Of a stretch of 26,927 nt of DNA, positions 6,905 to 14,278 are shown piece by piece. The position numbers and the translations under genes are program-made. The notes beneath the pieces were generated by a model. That model made no database searches. It was given only the letters and a program-made list of their open reading frames with translations, and was not told where the DNA came from. This DNA comes from Alkalihalobacterium sp048323755 (GTDB lineage Bacteria > Bacillota > Bacilli > Bacillales > Bacillaceae_F). Positions within the stretch are counted from its first letter, which is position 1. Each line of letters opens with the position of its first letter. The stretch is taken from contig NZ_JBLWFS010000040.1 in the NCBI RefSeq assembly GCF_048323755.1, positions 1 through 26,927 of the forward strand. The letters run 5' to 3'.

Positions 6905-7041
6905 CTACATTCCCGTTAGGTATTCACTCCTTACTTCTGGAGGCTCTCCAATATCTGATATATCTAACCGTTGGCCTTTATACATTTCGATTGGAAATGG
7001 TTGTAGAACACGCACGCTACAAAGCCCAAAATTATTGATTA
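6905..7041 (-). pseudogene. Orphan coding tail, about 45 codons
   Basis: An open frame on the minus strand with RVLQPFPIEMYKGQRLDISD, then GEPPEVRSEYLTGM, ends at 6905. Upstream, a ribosome-binding-site-like GGGAGA and an ATG (about 7068) begin a different frame that stops after eight codons, so the gene probably carries a frameshift. The family is not recognised. Confidence 0.35.
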
Positions 7042-7121
7042 CTAAACACAATCACAAAGCTTGTTCATTTTGTGTCTCCCTTTGCGAATGATCCTATAAG
7101 TTATTCCGGATAGTTTTCTTT

Positions 7122-7667
7122 TTACATTTCAGCGATCACATTTCCAAATTCATCTAAAAATTCTATTTGGATGGAACCAAAATTACCTTGAATTTTATTG
7201 TCCAGCAATATCCAAATTCCAGAAATATCATTGAGCAAAATAATTTCCGCATCTATTCCATTAACTTGTATGATCTTGGTTTGAGTCACTATTTCTTTTG
7301 GTATGACGCCGTGTATAAGAATATCTCCTTTTAACTCATCAACCACTGTTGAATATGATAATCCTTCATTTCTATTGTGAGAATAATAGATTCGTTTCCA
7401 ACCAAAAATCCCTTTTTCGAACTGAACTAAAGAAACATTATCATCAACTACAAATGGTACAAATGTATAATTACCATTTTGGTAAAATTCTTTATCACCA
7501 ATTTCATTCTGAACACCTTCAGTGTTAATGTCATTGTTAATGAATTTTTCGAAGGCTCCTTCAACCGTTTTGGAGCTTAGATGTACTGTTTCTACAACTG
7601 CAAATATCGCATATATAAAAACAATGAATGTGACAAAAATGAACACTGCTTTTGTGCGTTTCCTCAT
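7122..7667 (-). CDS. Membrane-anchored hypothetical protein
   Basis: 181 residues. Positively charged MRKRTK is followed by one strongly hydrophobic segment (about 8-27), then an extracytoplasmic domain of about 150 residues rich in beta-type alternation; there is no lipobox. GGAGGGTGA before the ATG defines the start. It lies 33 bp behind the three-helix membrane protein gene at 7701-8039 and is probably co-transcribed with it. I do not recognise a family. The overall shape is like small signal-anchored Bacillus proteins that act at the cell surface, but nothing in the sequence gives a catalytic role. Confidence 0.8.
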   Translation of the reverse strand: MRKRTKAVFIFVTFIVFIYAIFAVVETVHLSSKTVEGAFEKFINNDINTEGVQNEIGDKEFYQNGNYTFVPFVVDDNVSLVQFEKGIFGWKRIYYSHNRNEGLSYSTVVDELKGDILIHGVIPKEIVTQTKIIQVNGIDAEIILLNDISGIWILLDNKIQGNFGSIQIEFLDEFGNVIAEM

Positions 7668-7700
7668 CCCATTTCACCCTCCAGTTTCATTCTCTGTAGT

Positions 7701-8039
7701 TTAAATAGATTGTTTAATAGGTCTTACACGTTTTGAAAAATAAATGACGAGGTTTATGATTCCAATGACGAGAATGGCTAAAAATAAATCAAACGATACA
7801 GCGTCTCCTCCTAAACCAATCTCGCCCACAATAATTCCAGAAAAATACAATAATAGACCAGAAAATAAAATAAACAAAACTGTCAAACTAATAATAGCGA
7901 AAACATTTAGCCATCTCGTGTTTAATTTCGGAATGATAATGATAAAAAATAATAGCAAAGACATCACCAAGACCGTAATATAAATCGGTCTGAGCAATGT
8001 AAAGACTCCTAACGTTTCAAATGAATCGTACGTATACAC
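7701..8039 (-). CDS. Small integral membrane protein, three predicted helices
   Basis: 112 residues with three long hydrophobic segments, roughly 16-37, 46-72 and 82-103, and a basic C-terminal tail (SKRVRPIKQ). The N-terminus up to residue 15 is polar. It starts with GTG behind AGAGGGG. It is the upstream partner of the anchored protein at 7122-7667, so the two may work together at the membrane. No family or motif is recognised. Confidence 0.75.
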   Translation of the reverse strand: MYTYDSFETLGVFTLLRPIYITVLVMSLLLFFIIIIPKLNTRWLNVFAIISLTVLFILFSGLLLYFSGIIVGEIGLGGDAVSFDLFLAILVIGIINLVIYFSKRVRPIKQSI

Positions 8040-8117
8040 AATCTCTTTTCCCCTCTCGACAGACCATACGCTTAATGATTGAAGGGTTTGTTTGTTCGTT
8101 TACCAAATCTTTTACAA

Positions 8118-8303
8118 TCAATTAAAAAACACATAGAAGATAAGACCAGCTACTGTAACAAACCCAAAGGCACATAACAGAGCACTTTTAAACTTCTTTA
8201 AATGATATCTGCCACCTTTACCTTGATCTTCGTAAGTTGCAACCTCCAGAGCGACATAAATAATGCTTAATAACCCAATACCTATAACAATGAGCCAAAT
8301 CAA
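8118..8303 (-). CDS. Two-helix small membrane protein
   Basis: 61 residues when started at TTG 8303, which lies 6 nt behind GGAGGTG; the upstream GTG at 8312 is part of that ribosome binding site. Two hydrophobic helices flank a short charged loop (YEDQGKGGRYHLKKFKS). It is one of several small hypothetical membrane genes on the minus strand here. Function unknown. Confidence 0.7.
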   Translation of the reverse strand: MIWLIVIGIGLLSIIYVALEVATYEDQGKGGRYHLKKFKSALLCAFGFVTVAGLIFYVFFN

Positions 8304-8503
8304 TATTCGCACCTCCGTAATGAATGGTTTGATCTTGTAAAATTCATTATTTCTACAGCTTTCACTTCAACAATAAAGTATATTATGACTTACGAAAAAA
8401 TGCCGGAGAAGTTTCATTTTACTACGTTATTCTAAGGATGTTATTTTCTCAGGTAGCATCCAAATCGGATAATTTGGGATTGTACGCTTATTACACATAA
8501 TTT

Positions 8504-8770
8504 TTATGGCTGTCCTCCAAAAATAGCGGCAATTAAATACCCGAAAAACATCAGAATAAAAAAGCTGTTCGTCATCACAAGATTGCTAATCATTGCTGTC
8601 TTACTTCTGCCCAGGTATCCAAATAAAATACCAACTGGATTGATCACAAACGTCAAAAGATAGTAGCTATAAGCTTTCCCTAAAAGAATGTTTGGTAGCC
8701 AGACGGCAACTCCAATCATAAAGCAAATAACGGATAGGCTAATCCATAGTTTCTTTGTATTTTTACTCAC
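8504..8770 (-). CDS. Small membrane protein, three predicted helices
   Basis: 88 residues, GTG start behind AGAGGAG. Helices lie near 9-27, 34-52 and 60-84. The middle segment NPVGILFGYLGRSK with a small-residue turn is common in uncharacterised Bacillus membrane proteins. Its start codon is one base behind the stop of an upstream coding remnant (8772-8891), which suggests it was once the second gene of a coupled pair. No function can be assigned. Confidence 0.75.
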   Translation of the reverse strand: MSKNTKKLWISLSVICFMIGVAVWLPNILLGKAYSYYLLTFVINPVGILFGYLGRSKTAMISNLVMTNSFFILMFFGYLIAAIFGGQP

Positions 8771-8771
8771 T

Positions 8772-8891
8772 TTATTTCTCCTCTCTTACGTTATGCCACC
8801 CCACTGCAGCTCTATGGCTACATCTTAAAAATAATTCTTCTTGGATGAACGCATTCACTTGTTGAAGAGTAATAGACTCTTTTTTTATGAC
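8772..8891 (-). pseudogene. Orphan coding tail coupled to the 8504-8770 gene
   Basis: A 39-codon open frame with SITLQQVNAFIQEELFLRCS and AAVGWHNVREEK ends in TAA one base before the GTG of the membrane gene and contains that gene's ribosome binding site. It lacks a plausible start and begins right after a TGA. I read it as the 3' end of a decayed gene. Confidence 0.4.
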
Positions 8892-9044
8892 TCAAAATTC
8901 TTTTTCTCATACGTACGAATAAAATATTCAAATCGGATAACGTTACTCCCTTAATCGCGTGTTTAATTGATTAAATCGCTTTTATAAGCCAATTAAATAA
9001 CAAATGCCGATGCAACTGTTCAATCACTACTAAACTCTAATTTA

Positions 9045-9188
9045 TCACTGCTTGTTTTTATTTTTAATTTCACCTAAAAGATTTAAGATTAAATAATTTT
9101 GTTTGATGATTTTCTCATTTTGTTTTCTTAATTTGGAAAATTCCCATCCGCAGAAAAATAAAATAATAGCCATACCAATAAAAAGCAT
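9045..9188 (-). CDS. 47-residue single-helix membrane protein
   Basis: Too short for normal ORF cut-offs but convincing. GAGGTGG lies 5-6 nt before the ATG. A hydrophobic N-terminal helix (MLFIGMAIILFFCGW) is followed by a highly charged amphipathic tail starting EFSKLRKQNEKIIKQN. This layout, one N-out helix and a basic coiled tail, is frequent among small Bacillus membrane proteins. It stands behind the PpiC/SurA-like lipoprotein gene in the same direction. Function unknown. Confidence 0.6.
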   Translation of the reverse strand: MLFIGMAIILFFCGWEFSKLRKQNEKIIKQNYLILNLLGEIKNKNKQ

Positions 9189-9215
9189 GATATCCACCTC
9201 AAGTTTCTCTAAAAT

Positions 9216-9365
9216 TCATGTTTTACGATACCATACTTTAACATTCGATTGGTTGACTCTGCTCATTTTTTCTATTAACTTCTCTTTCGTTTCTTTAACT
9301 GTTGGCTGCTTATTACATAGGAAAAGCCCTAGAAGATCTCTCTCTAAGGCCTTAGCACAATGCAT
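9216..9365 (-). CDS. Possible small hypothetical protein or remnant
   Basis: A 49-codon open frame between the SurA-like lipoprotein and the 47-residue membrane gene. It contains LGLFLCNKQPTVKETKEKLI and SRVNQSNVKVWYRK, which resemble real protein, but the ATG has no ribosome binding site. It could be a coupled small gene or the tail of a lost one. Confidence 0.3.
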   Translation of the reverse strand: MHCAKALERDLLGLFLCNKQPTVKETKEKLIEKMSRVNQSNVKVWYRKT

Positions 9366-9375
9366 TGCATGTACA

Positions 9376-9912
9376 TTATAGTAAAATCTCAATCTCCTCT
9401 TTATATTCATTCAGAAGACCGTTAATATACTCGTTGATTTTTTCATCGAGCAGCTCAGTATCGTCCACTCCATATTGGGATAGATCTAAGACTTCGTTGA
9501 CTAAGTTATTTACATAGGCATTACGTTCGAGGCGTTCTTTAAAATAAACATCATAATATTCTCTGCTTGTCATATTAAGATACTCTGCTTGATTTTCAAA
9601 AAAATCTTCATTTTCAGTGTCGTCAAAGGGAAAAGCTAATTCAATGCCTTCCATTTCACCCGAAACATCAATACCCAGTTTTTTCGCTTCTAACACCATG
9701 ATTTCTTCTTTTACAAAATTCTTAACCATTATCGCGATCTTTTCGTCAGGTACATTGTATAACGAACGAATATCTTTTAGCGTAATCTCTTCCCCCTTAA
9801 CAATCGCAACTATATCGCCATCGTCAACCGAAACAACCGTTTCCTTTTCAGTCGTTGCGTTCGAACAAGCTACTGATACGCTCATAATTAATAGTAGAAT
9901 GAAATACTTCAT
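9376..9912 (-). CDS. Lipoprotein with SurA N-terminal-like domain
   Basis: 178 residues. A signal peptide ends in SVAC, a lipobox-type cleavage site. After a short acidic linker comes VAIVKGEEITLKDIRSLYNV and KNFVKEEIMVLEAKKLGIDV, the chaperone segment seen at the N-terminus of SurA and PrsA proteins. The parvulin rotamase domain that normally follows is absent, and the rest is acidic and helical. It probably sits on the outer face of the membrane and helps fold exported proteins or bind a partner, without isomerase activity. GGAGGACCT before the ATG sets the start. Confidence 0.8.
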   Translation of the reverse strand: MKYFILLLIMSVSVACSNATTEKETVVSVDDGDIVAIVKGEEITLKDIRSLYNVPDEKIAIMVKNFVKEEIMVLEAKKLGIDVSGEMEGIELAFPFDDTENEDFFENQAEYLNMTSREYYDVYFKERLERNAYVNNLVNEVLDLSQYGVDDTELLDEKINEYINGLLNEYKEEIEILL

Positions 9913-9970
9913 AGGTCCTCCGTTCCATATGTAACTACGCAGTTGTTTTTAACTAACTCTAATCCTAAGT

Positions 9971-10339
9971 TTAGTTTACTATAAAATGTATAACGAGAGG
10001 CAAGACCACTAAACCTGAAGCACTATACAGTAAAGTTCTAGATAATCGATCAGCCGGCTTGTCCTGATCGACGGCCTCATGGATTGCCCTCTTTCTTTCT
10101 ACCCAAAACAGAAAAATGGCAGTAGCTGCTATTCCTACCTTGCCGAACGTATCCGTGTCAATCCCGAAACTAGAATACAGGTAAAGAATAGTCCCACCTA
10201 GAAAACCTCCAATGAAAAAAAGAAAAAGAAATCGAAGCACTCCTTTCGACCCTAAAGAACCTGACAAAAATAATCTTATAAATATAAAGTTCAGAGCTAT
10301 ACAAAACAAAAAAACAAGTAAAGTAGTAAAAATCTCCAT
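9971..10339 (-). CDS. Four-helix membrane protein of unknown function
   Basis: 122 residues. Hydrophobic segments lie near 3-26, 34-57, 66-81 and 103-121, separated by a charged cytoplasmic-type loop (ERKRAIHEAVDQDKPADRLS). The start follows GGAGGGAAGGG. It is upstream of the SurA-like lipoprotein gene with about 60 bp between, so they may share a transcript. No family recognised. Confidence 0.75.
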   Translation of the reverse strand: MEIFTTLLVFLFCIALNFIFIRLFLSGSLGSKGVLRFLFLFFIGGFLGGTILYLYSSFGIDTDTFGKVGIAATAIFLFWVERKRAIHEAVDQDKPADRLSRTLLYSASGLVVLPLVIHFIVN

Positions 10340-10429
10340 CCCTTCCCTCCTTCATAGAGTTCCTTATTCGTATATCCAGTTACCGAAATTGTATTGCTAA
10401 CTAAATAGCAACCTCTCTACCTAACCACA

Positions 10430-10561
10430 TTATAATAGCTGATGGTCTTTCTCCTTTATACGTTTGTCCAATTCTTCAATTTTATTTTCCGGCTCTTTTC
10501 TCCATTCTTTAAAACAGGCAAAACTTATTAGTAGTAAAATAACAATTAAATATAAGAACAC
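10430..10561 (-). CDS. Possible 43-residue membrane protein, start region damaged
   Basis: From GTG 10561 the frame encodes one helix (VFLYLIVILLLISFACF) and a charged tail (KEWRKEPENKIEELDKRIK), the same layout as the gene at 9045-9188. The GTG has only a poor ribosome binding site. A better one (AGGGA before an ATG near 10583) opens a frame that stops after five codons, while the good frame runs just beside it. An indel in the first codons, or an unusual start, would explain this. Confidence 0.4.
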   Translation of the reverse strand: MFLYLIVILLLISFACFKEWRKEPENKIEELDKRIKEKDHQLL

Positions 10562-10712
10562 TTCTGTCAGTTTAACAATGTCATATATTCCCTATTTTTT
10601 CAATAGTATCTTTAGTATTAGAAATGGCTGTGTTAAACAAAAAGTTGTAATATTACTATTTTTTAACGAACTCAAACTCAACTTCAAACTATAACAACGT
10701 CATAAAAAAGTT

Positions 10713-10746
10713 AAAAAACGCATCTACAAAGAGCAGATACGTGTTT
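10713..10746 (-). terminator. Terminator downstream of the DUF350 operon
   Basis: On the minus strand AAACACGTATCT / AGATGCGTTTTTT forms a stem with one wobble pair, a 9-nt loop and a T-run. If it serves the DUF350 operon, the 53-bp repeats at 10812-11030 lie in that transcript's 3' region. Confidence 0.6.
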
Positions 10747-10811
10747 GCTTATATTATTTGATAACAAAAAAGTGAGTGACAACTACTAGTAGCACGACAA
10801 AGGGAGTGAAC

Positions 10812-11030
10812 GGTGTCGAGTTCTCCTAGTTTTTTTCTCTAACGCACACGAAAGCGAGTGATTCATTGACGGTTTCTCCTAATTTCTTCCTCTACCGAAC
10901 ACGAAAACGAGTAATTCGTTGACGGTTCCTCCTAATTTTTCCCTCTACCGCACACTAAAGCAAGTTATTCATTGACGGTTTGTCCTAATATCCCCCTATA
11001 CGCACACACGTTCTGTTTATGAATGAAATA
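10812..11030 (-). repeat. Tandem 53-bp repeat B, locus 1 (about four units)
   Basis: Two units of exactly 53 bp (10868-10920 and 10921-10973) are flanked by a diverged unit on each side. Each holds GACGGTT, CTCCTAATTT, CCTCTACCG, CACACnAAAGC and AGTnATTCATT in order. The same unit occurs at 17645-17803 in the opposite orientation. Confidence 0.9.
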
Positions 11031-11055
11031 GAAAGGTACATTCAGATCCGCCTCG

Positions 11056-11472
11056 TTAAAAGCTAATATTAGCAGCGACAATAAGGCCGACTAACACCGA
11101 AACACCGCCAAGAAACAGACCTACAGCCACATTGCCATTTTCCACTTCCTTCGCCAAGTTCGTATTTCGAGTAAACACATATTCAATAACGATATGTAAA
11201 ACAATTTGAACAATGATCGCAATAAAGGCCCAAATTACCAAATCAACTAAGTTGATCGCGTGAAGGACGGCAGATTGTAACACGACGACGAGGCCTGCCA
11301 TTTTTCCTAAAAGTTTTAAGGCCACCGCCGAGTTACCGCTTCGAATTTGATCACGCTCCGAATAGGGTGTGATTAATTTAAAGATATATGTTCCCATGAT
11401 AAATAAAACGAGCGATACGGCTAAATAAATCAAAAAGTGATCCAATGTTTGAAGATAATAGCTAAAGTCCAT
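11056..11472 (-). CDS. DUF350 membrane protein (YjfL-like)
   Basis: 138 residues with four predicted helices. DUF350 proteins consist of two similar halves of two helices each, and this can be seen here: LIYLAVSLVLFIMGTYIFKL with ERDQIRSGNSAVALKLLGK, then the second half ending EVENGNVAVGLFLGGVSVLV. The repeated G-N-x-A-V-A/G motif is diagnostic. The function is unproven. In Escherichia coli the family member yjfL lies with yjfM and an ATP-grasp gene of the glutathionylspermidine synthase type. Here it follows a lipoprotein resembling YjfM/YgiB, without the ATP-grasp gene. AAAGGAG precedes the ATG. Confidence 0.9.
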   Translation of the reverse strand: MDFSYYLQTLDHFLIYLAVSLVLFIMGTYIFKLITPYSERDQIRSGNSAVALKLLGKMAGLVVVLQSAVLHAINLVDLVIWAFIAIIVQIVLHIVIEYVFTRNTNLAKEVENGNVAVGLFLGGVSVLVGLIVAANISF

Positions 11473-11581
11473 TACGTTCTCCTTTCACCCCGAAAGGTAA
11501 GAAATAATATAGTTTATCCGTAATCTGTGTAAACCGAAACAGTTTTGGAAAACACTAGCTTTTGTGTAAAAGGTGTACTGC

Positions 11582-12037
11582 TTAGCCTCCAAATCGACCT
11601 CCTCCACCCATACCTGAACGAGGATTTGTCGCTTCTGGGTTTCTTGGCTGAGTAGGTTGATTTACATTTCCATCCGTACGTGGTGGAGTTACAGCAGGCT
11701 GTCTTGTCCGTGTGCCTCCTCCAGCTGATGCTCTCCCAACCAAGAAGGCAGCCATGGTCGGGAACCACATCCCTCCATAGTAATAATGGCCATAGCGTAC
11801 ATTGCCCTCTTCAACACATTGGTAGCCTTCAGCTTCTTCGTCCCACGTCCACGTATCACAATCCGCCTCCTCGGGCGATGGCAAGAGGTTAGGATCGGGT
11901 TGGGCACTAGGATCAGGCTCTGCAGGTGTGGAAAACAATTCATCCGGCAGTCCAGGCGAACAAGCCGTCAATCCCATAAACGCCACACTGGAACTAAGTA
12001 ATCCTTTCAATAGCTTATCGGTTTTTGGCTTCTTCAT
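11582..12037 (-). CDS. Lipoprotein, YgiB/YjfM (DUF1190)-like
   Basis: 151 residues. A twin-basic start and hydrophobic stretch lead to LTAC, a lipobox. Then comes a proline/aspartate-rich linker (PAEPDPSAQPDPNLLPSPEE), a compact block with two cysteines (DCDTWTWDEEAEGYQC), an aromatic patch (YGHYYYGGMWFP) and a glycine-rich tail ending GGGGRFGG. The cysteine/aromatic/glycine order recalls the DUF1190 family, whose genes also neighbour DUF350 genes, but similarity is loose and rests partly on that context. AGAGGTG sets the start. It is the first gene of a two-gene operon with DUF350. Confidence 0.75.
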   Translation of the reverse strand: MKKPKTDKLLKGLLSSSVAFMGLTACSPGLPDELFSTPAEPDPSAQPDPNLLPSPEEADCDTWTWDEEAEGYQCVEEGNVRYGHYYYGGMWFPTMAAFLVGRASAGGGTRTRQPAVTPPRTDGNVNQPTQPRNPEATNPRSGMGGGGRFGG

Positions 12038-12324
12038 GTTAACACCTCTTTTGAAGGTTATAAGGTATGATTAAACATTTCTTGTTCATCGATTTTATTT
12101 ACGGTCGTTATCATGGTACCCAGTGATAGAAAAATTATCTTAACATTCCGTGCATCGACGCAGTATTTTGTCACAGTTGTTCGGCGTTCACATACTTCAT
12201 CTATTATCTCCTATTTGTAAGAAATTAATTGGTTTGGAAAGAATAATTACCATCATATAGCGAATTTTTTATAATGAGAGAAGGATTTGTGAGTATTTAT
12301 TGACTGACTTTTGCTTAAAAATTT

Positions 12325-12520
12325 TACGGACTCCATAGGCCCTTATTTGTGATAAATTGAGGAATTTCAATAGTTTAGGGTACTCAGAAGTCCTTATTCC
12401 AAAAAAAATCAGACTAATCCACTTCTATTGCAATAAATAAGGTCTTCTGAGTGCTCTAACAGCCGTAAACATCGCTTTTTTAAGTAAATAAGGTCCTGTC
12501 AGTGCCTAAAAATGATCGAG
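12325..12520. repeat. Composite repeat A, copy 2: four units, 51-bp spacing, two inverted
   Basis: Two units read on the minus strand (CTTATT at 12342 and 12393), then two on the plus strand (AAATAA at 12435 and 12486). Spacings are 51, 42 and 51 bp, the same as in copy 1 at 4350-4560. The stretch from 12038 to 12325 shows nothing else I can name. Confidence 0.85.
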
Positions 12521-12564
12521 TACCGTTTATTCCTTAAGTTAATCATTTATTGTTTTATGCACGC

Positions 12565-12592
12565 AAAAAAAGCACAGATCATCTGCGCTTTT
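12565..12592 (-). terminator. Terminator of the DUF3953-like gene
   Basis: On the minus strand AGCGCAGAT / ATCTGTGCT with one wobble pair and a following run of seven T, about 80 nt behind the stop codon. Confidence 0.7.
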
Positions 12593-12672
12593 GCTGACCT
12601 TTTTTATAATATAATTTCTTGCTGGATTGAAAAATAGCACAACTTGGCCAACCGAACAACTACACCTTTACC

Positions 12673-12903
12673 CTAATACAAACCTTGAATTGAAACATAA
12701 AAAACAAACAAAGCAGCAAAAATACTCAAATAACCCGTAAACGCATACTTATCTTTCTTAAGTTCTATGACTCCCGTCAGTAATATAGAAACACCTAGTA
12801 GCAGCATTAGATAAGACATAAACGCAAAGTTTTGAGTCAGCAACATAAAACCTGCTAGTACGACCACTATGATAGAAAAAATTATTCTAAATACTTTTAG
12901 CAT
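12673..12903 (-). CDS. DUF3953-like small membrane protein
   Basis: 76 residues with three hydrophobic helices. The pattern of a helix, QNFAFMSYLMLLLGVSILLTG, a short charged loop (ELKKDKYAF) and a last helix ending FYVSIQGLY is that of the DUF3953 family of Bacillus proteins. No function is known for it. GGGGGAGAGAA lies just before the ATG. It is monocistronic, with its own terminator. Confidence 0.8.
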   Translation of the reverse strand: MLKVFRIIFSIIVVVLAGFMLLTQNFAFMSYLMLLLGVSILLTGVIELKKDKYAFTGYLSIFAALFVFYVSIQGLY

Positions 12904-13073
12904 TTCTCTCCCCCTGAAACCTGTCTGGATGAAATTTTTAATCCTTCTTACAATCGTACCATATGTAATAATGCATTTGGTGAATATTCCCTTTTCTCGT
13001 TAATTTTGAACTATTTTCTATTCGTTCTGATAAAGTAAAAGAGCACCCCCTCATATCGAAGAACCGCCCTGCC

Positions 13074-13481
13074 CTATACGTCTTGTACCAGCTCAAACAA
13101 CTCAACAACTAATACGGTCTCCTCTATTAATTCAATCCCAATATTTTGCCAAGCTGCTTTATGCGTATCTTGAAACGTTTCAACATTATCGCCGTACCCT
13201 TCGCCTCGTACAAGTCTTAAATCCGGATCACCAAACGTCGTTTCAAATACCTCTCTTAATCTAACATTACATCTAGCGTGGCCGTCTTTATCACACACAG
13301 TGACCAACTTACCAACTGGCTCGTACGTTTCGTCTAATTCTTTTTGAGAATATTCTTCTTTTGGAGCACAAGTAGCTGTTTTGTCCCCTTTTAAAATTTG
13401 TTGGATTAGCTTCTCGCCAATTCCATTGTCATTTTCCCAACCAAAAACCATTGTATACGGTTGTATTTTCACTTCCGACAT
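13074..13481 (-). CDS. ASCH-domain protein
   Basis: 135 residues, almost entirely an ASCH domain. The signature GDKTATCA is at about 33-40, and the core strands (PVGKLVTVCDKDGHARCNVR, REVFETTFGDPDLRLVRGEG) follow in family order. ASCH domains share the PUA-like fold and bind RNA or modified nucleosides; some members deacetylate N4-acetylcytidine. Which activity applies here cannot be decided by eye. The ATG at 13481, 6 nt behind AGGGGA, is preferred over the GTG just before it. It follows the thioredoxin-fold lipoprotein with about 40 bp between. Confidence 0.88.
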   Translation of the reverse strand: MSEVKIQPYTMVFGWENDNGIGEKLIQQILKGDKTATCAPKEEYSQKELDETYEPVGKLVTVCDKDGHARCNVRLREVFETTFGDPDLRLVRGEGYGDNVETFQDTHKAAWQNIGIELIEETVLVVELFELVQDV

Positions 13482-13521
13482 CACAAATCCCCTATTCTAA
13501 AAATTATCGCAAAACTATTAT

Positions 13522-13944
13522 TTACTCATCGTACTCCATATCTGGTAAAGCATGAATAAAATCTAAAAGTTCATTTACATCAGTGGTCCTTAATACTATT
13601 CCTTCATGATCCAATATAATAAAAGTTGGGAATTCCTCTATATCTAATACTTCAACATAATCTTTAAAGTGACCAGAATCAGCAAACTGATATGAAATGA
13701 CACTGAGTTTTCCTACTGGAACATCAAAGGAAAAATAGAGTTCAAACTGTCTTCTGAGCTCTTCGTCCGTTTCTGTCTCTTCCCAGTTTTCATTAGGAAT
13801 AGCACTCCAAAACGAATAAAAATGATAGTGACCTTCTTGATCAGGCTTCATTTGACCAAGAACCCTAATTTCCTTGGCTTTCTCCAAATTGGAACAGCCT
13901 GCAAGAAAAGAAAAACAAACTAATAATACTATAAAATTTTTCAA
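13522..13944 (-). CDS. Thioredoxin-fold lipoprotein without a CxxC
   Basis: 140 residues from TTG 13944, which is 8 nt behind AGGAG; the GTG at 13953 overlaps that site. The signal peptide ends in LAGC. The mature part has the thioredoxin cis-proline strand (EEFPTFIILDHEGIVLRTTD) near the C-terminus, but no redox cysteine pair. It is probably a surface-exposed binding or regulatory lipoprotein rather than an oxidoreductase. Similar small lipoproteins are common in Bacillus and have no assigned role. Confidence 0.8.
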   Translation of the reverse strand: MKNFIVLLVCFSFLAGCSNLEKAKEIRVLGQMKPDQEGHYHFYSFWSAIPNENWEETETDEELRRQFELYFSFDVPVGKLSVISYQFADSGHFKDYVEVLDIEEFPTFIILDHEGIVLRTTDVNELLDFIHALPDMEYDE

Positions 13945-14099
13945 ATAAAACACTCCTGACCCGGTATTGATTTACTTCACTATGGAATTCACTATTCATA
14001 ACACTATTTCACTTTAACGAGCACCCTACGTTTGAAGTAAACTCTTCTTTATCTTAACATCACTTCCCAATGGTTGGACTACTTTTTTCCATATTTGTT

Positions 14100-14195
14100 T
14101 TAAAGTTCTCTTTTGTTAGTTCTCCAATACCAATCTCCACCAAAACCGCATAATGACATTTGGTGCTTTTCGTACTCTAAATTCTCAACTCCTAT
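14100..14195 (-). pseudogene. Orphan coding tail, about 30 codons
   Basis: In the gap between the lipoprotein and padR a minus-strand open frame reads NLEYEKHQMSLCGFGGDWYW before ending at 14100. The cluster of W, Y and G residues is unlike random sequence. No usable start codon precedes it, although AGGAG is present. Probably a truncated gene; the rest of 13954-14205 shows nothing recognisable. Confidence 0.35.
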
Positions 14196-14209
14196 TTAAA
14201 AAATACATC

Positions 14210-14238
14210 TTGTAATTATTTCCAAAATTCGTTATTAT
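14210..14238 (+). promoter_or_regulatory. SigA-type promoter of padR
   Basis: TTGTAA (14210-14215), a 17-nt spacer and TATTAT (14233-14238). The start would fall about 35 nt before the TTG start codon. Confidence 0.65.
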
Positions 14239-14255
14239 ATATCTATATGATATAT
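14237..14255. promoter_or_regulatory. Palindrome downstream of the padR -10, likely operator
   Basis: ATATATC, 5 nt, GATATAT: a perfect 7-bp inverted repeat touching the -10 and covering the predicted start. It is AT-only and so less specific than a mixed palindrome, but its position fits PadR autorepression. Confidence 0.45.
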
Positions 14256-14278
14256 ATCTTTTAGATAGGTGGTTGAAA

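Noticed and set aside
10812..11030. CRISPR array
   Set aside because: The whole 53-bp unit is repeated, there are no unique spacers, and no cas genes are near.
11514..11943. Two 84-codon minus-strand frames inside the DUF350-partner lipoprotein region
   Set aside because: Shadows of the lipoprotein gene in other frames, full of Trp, Ser and Arg and without a ribosome binding site.
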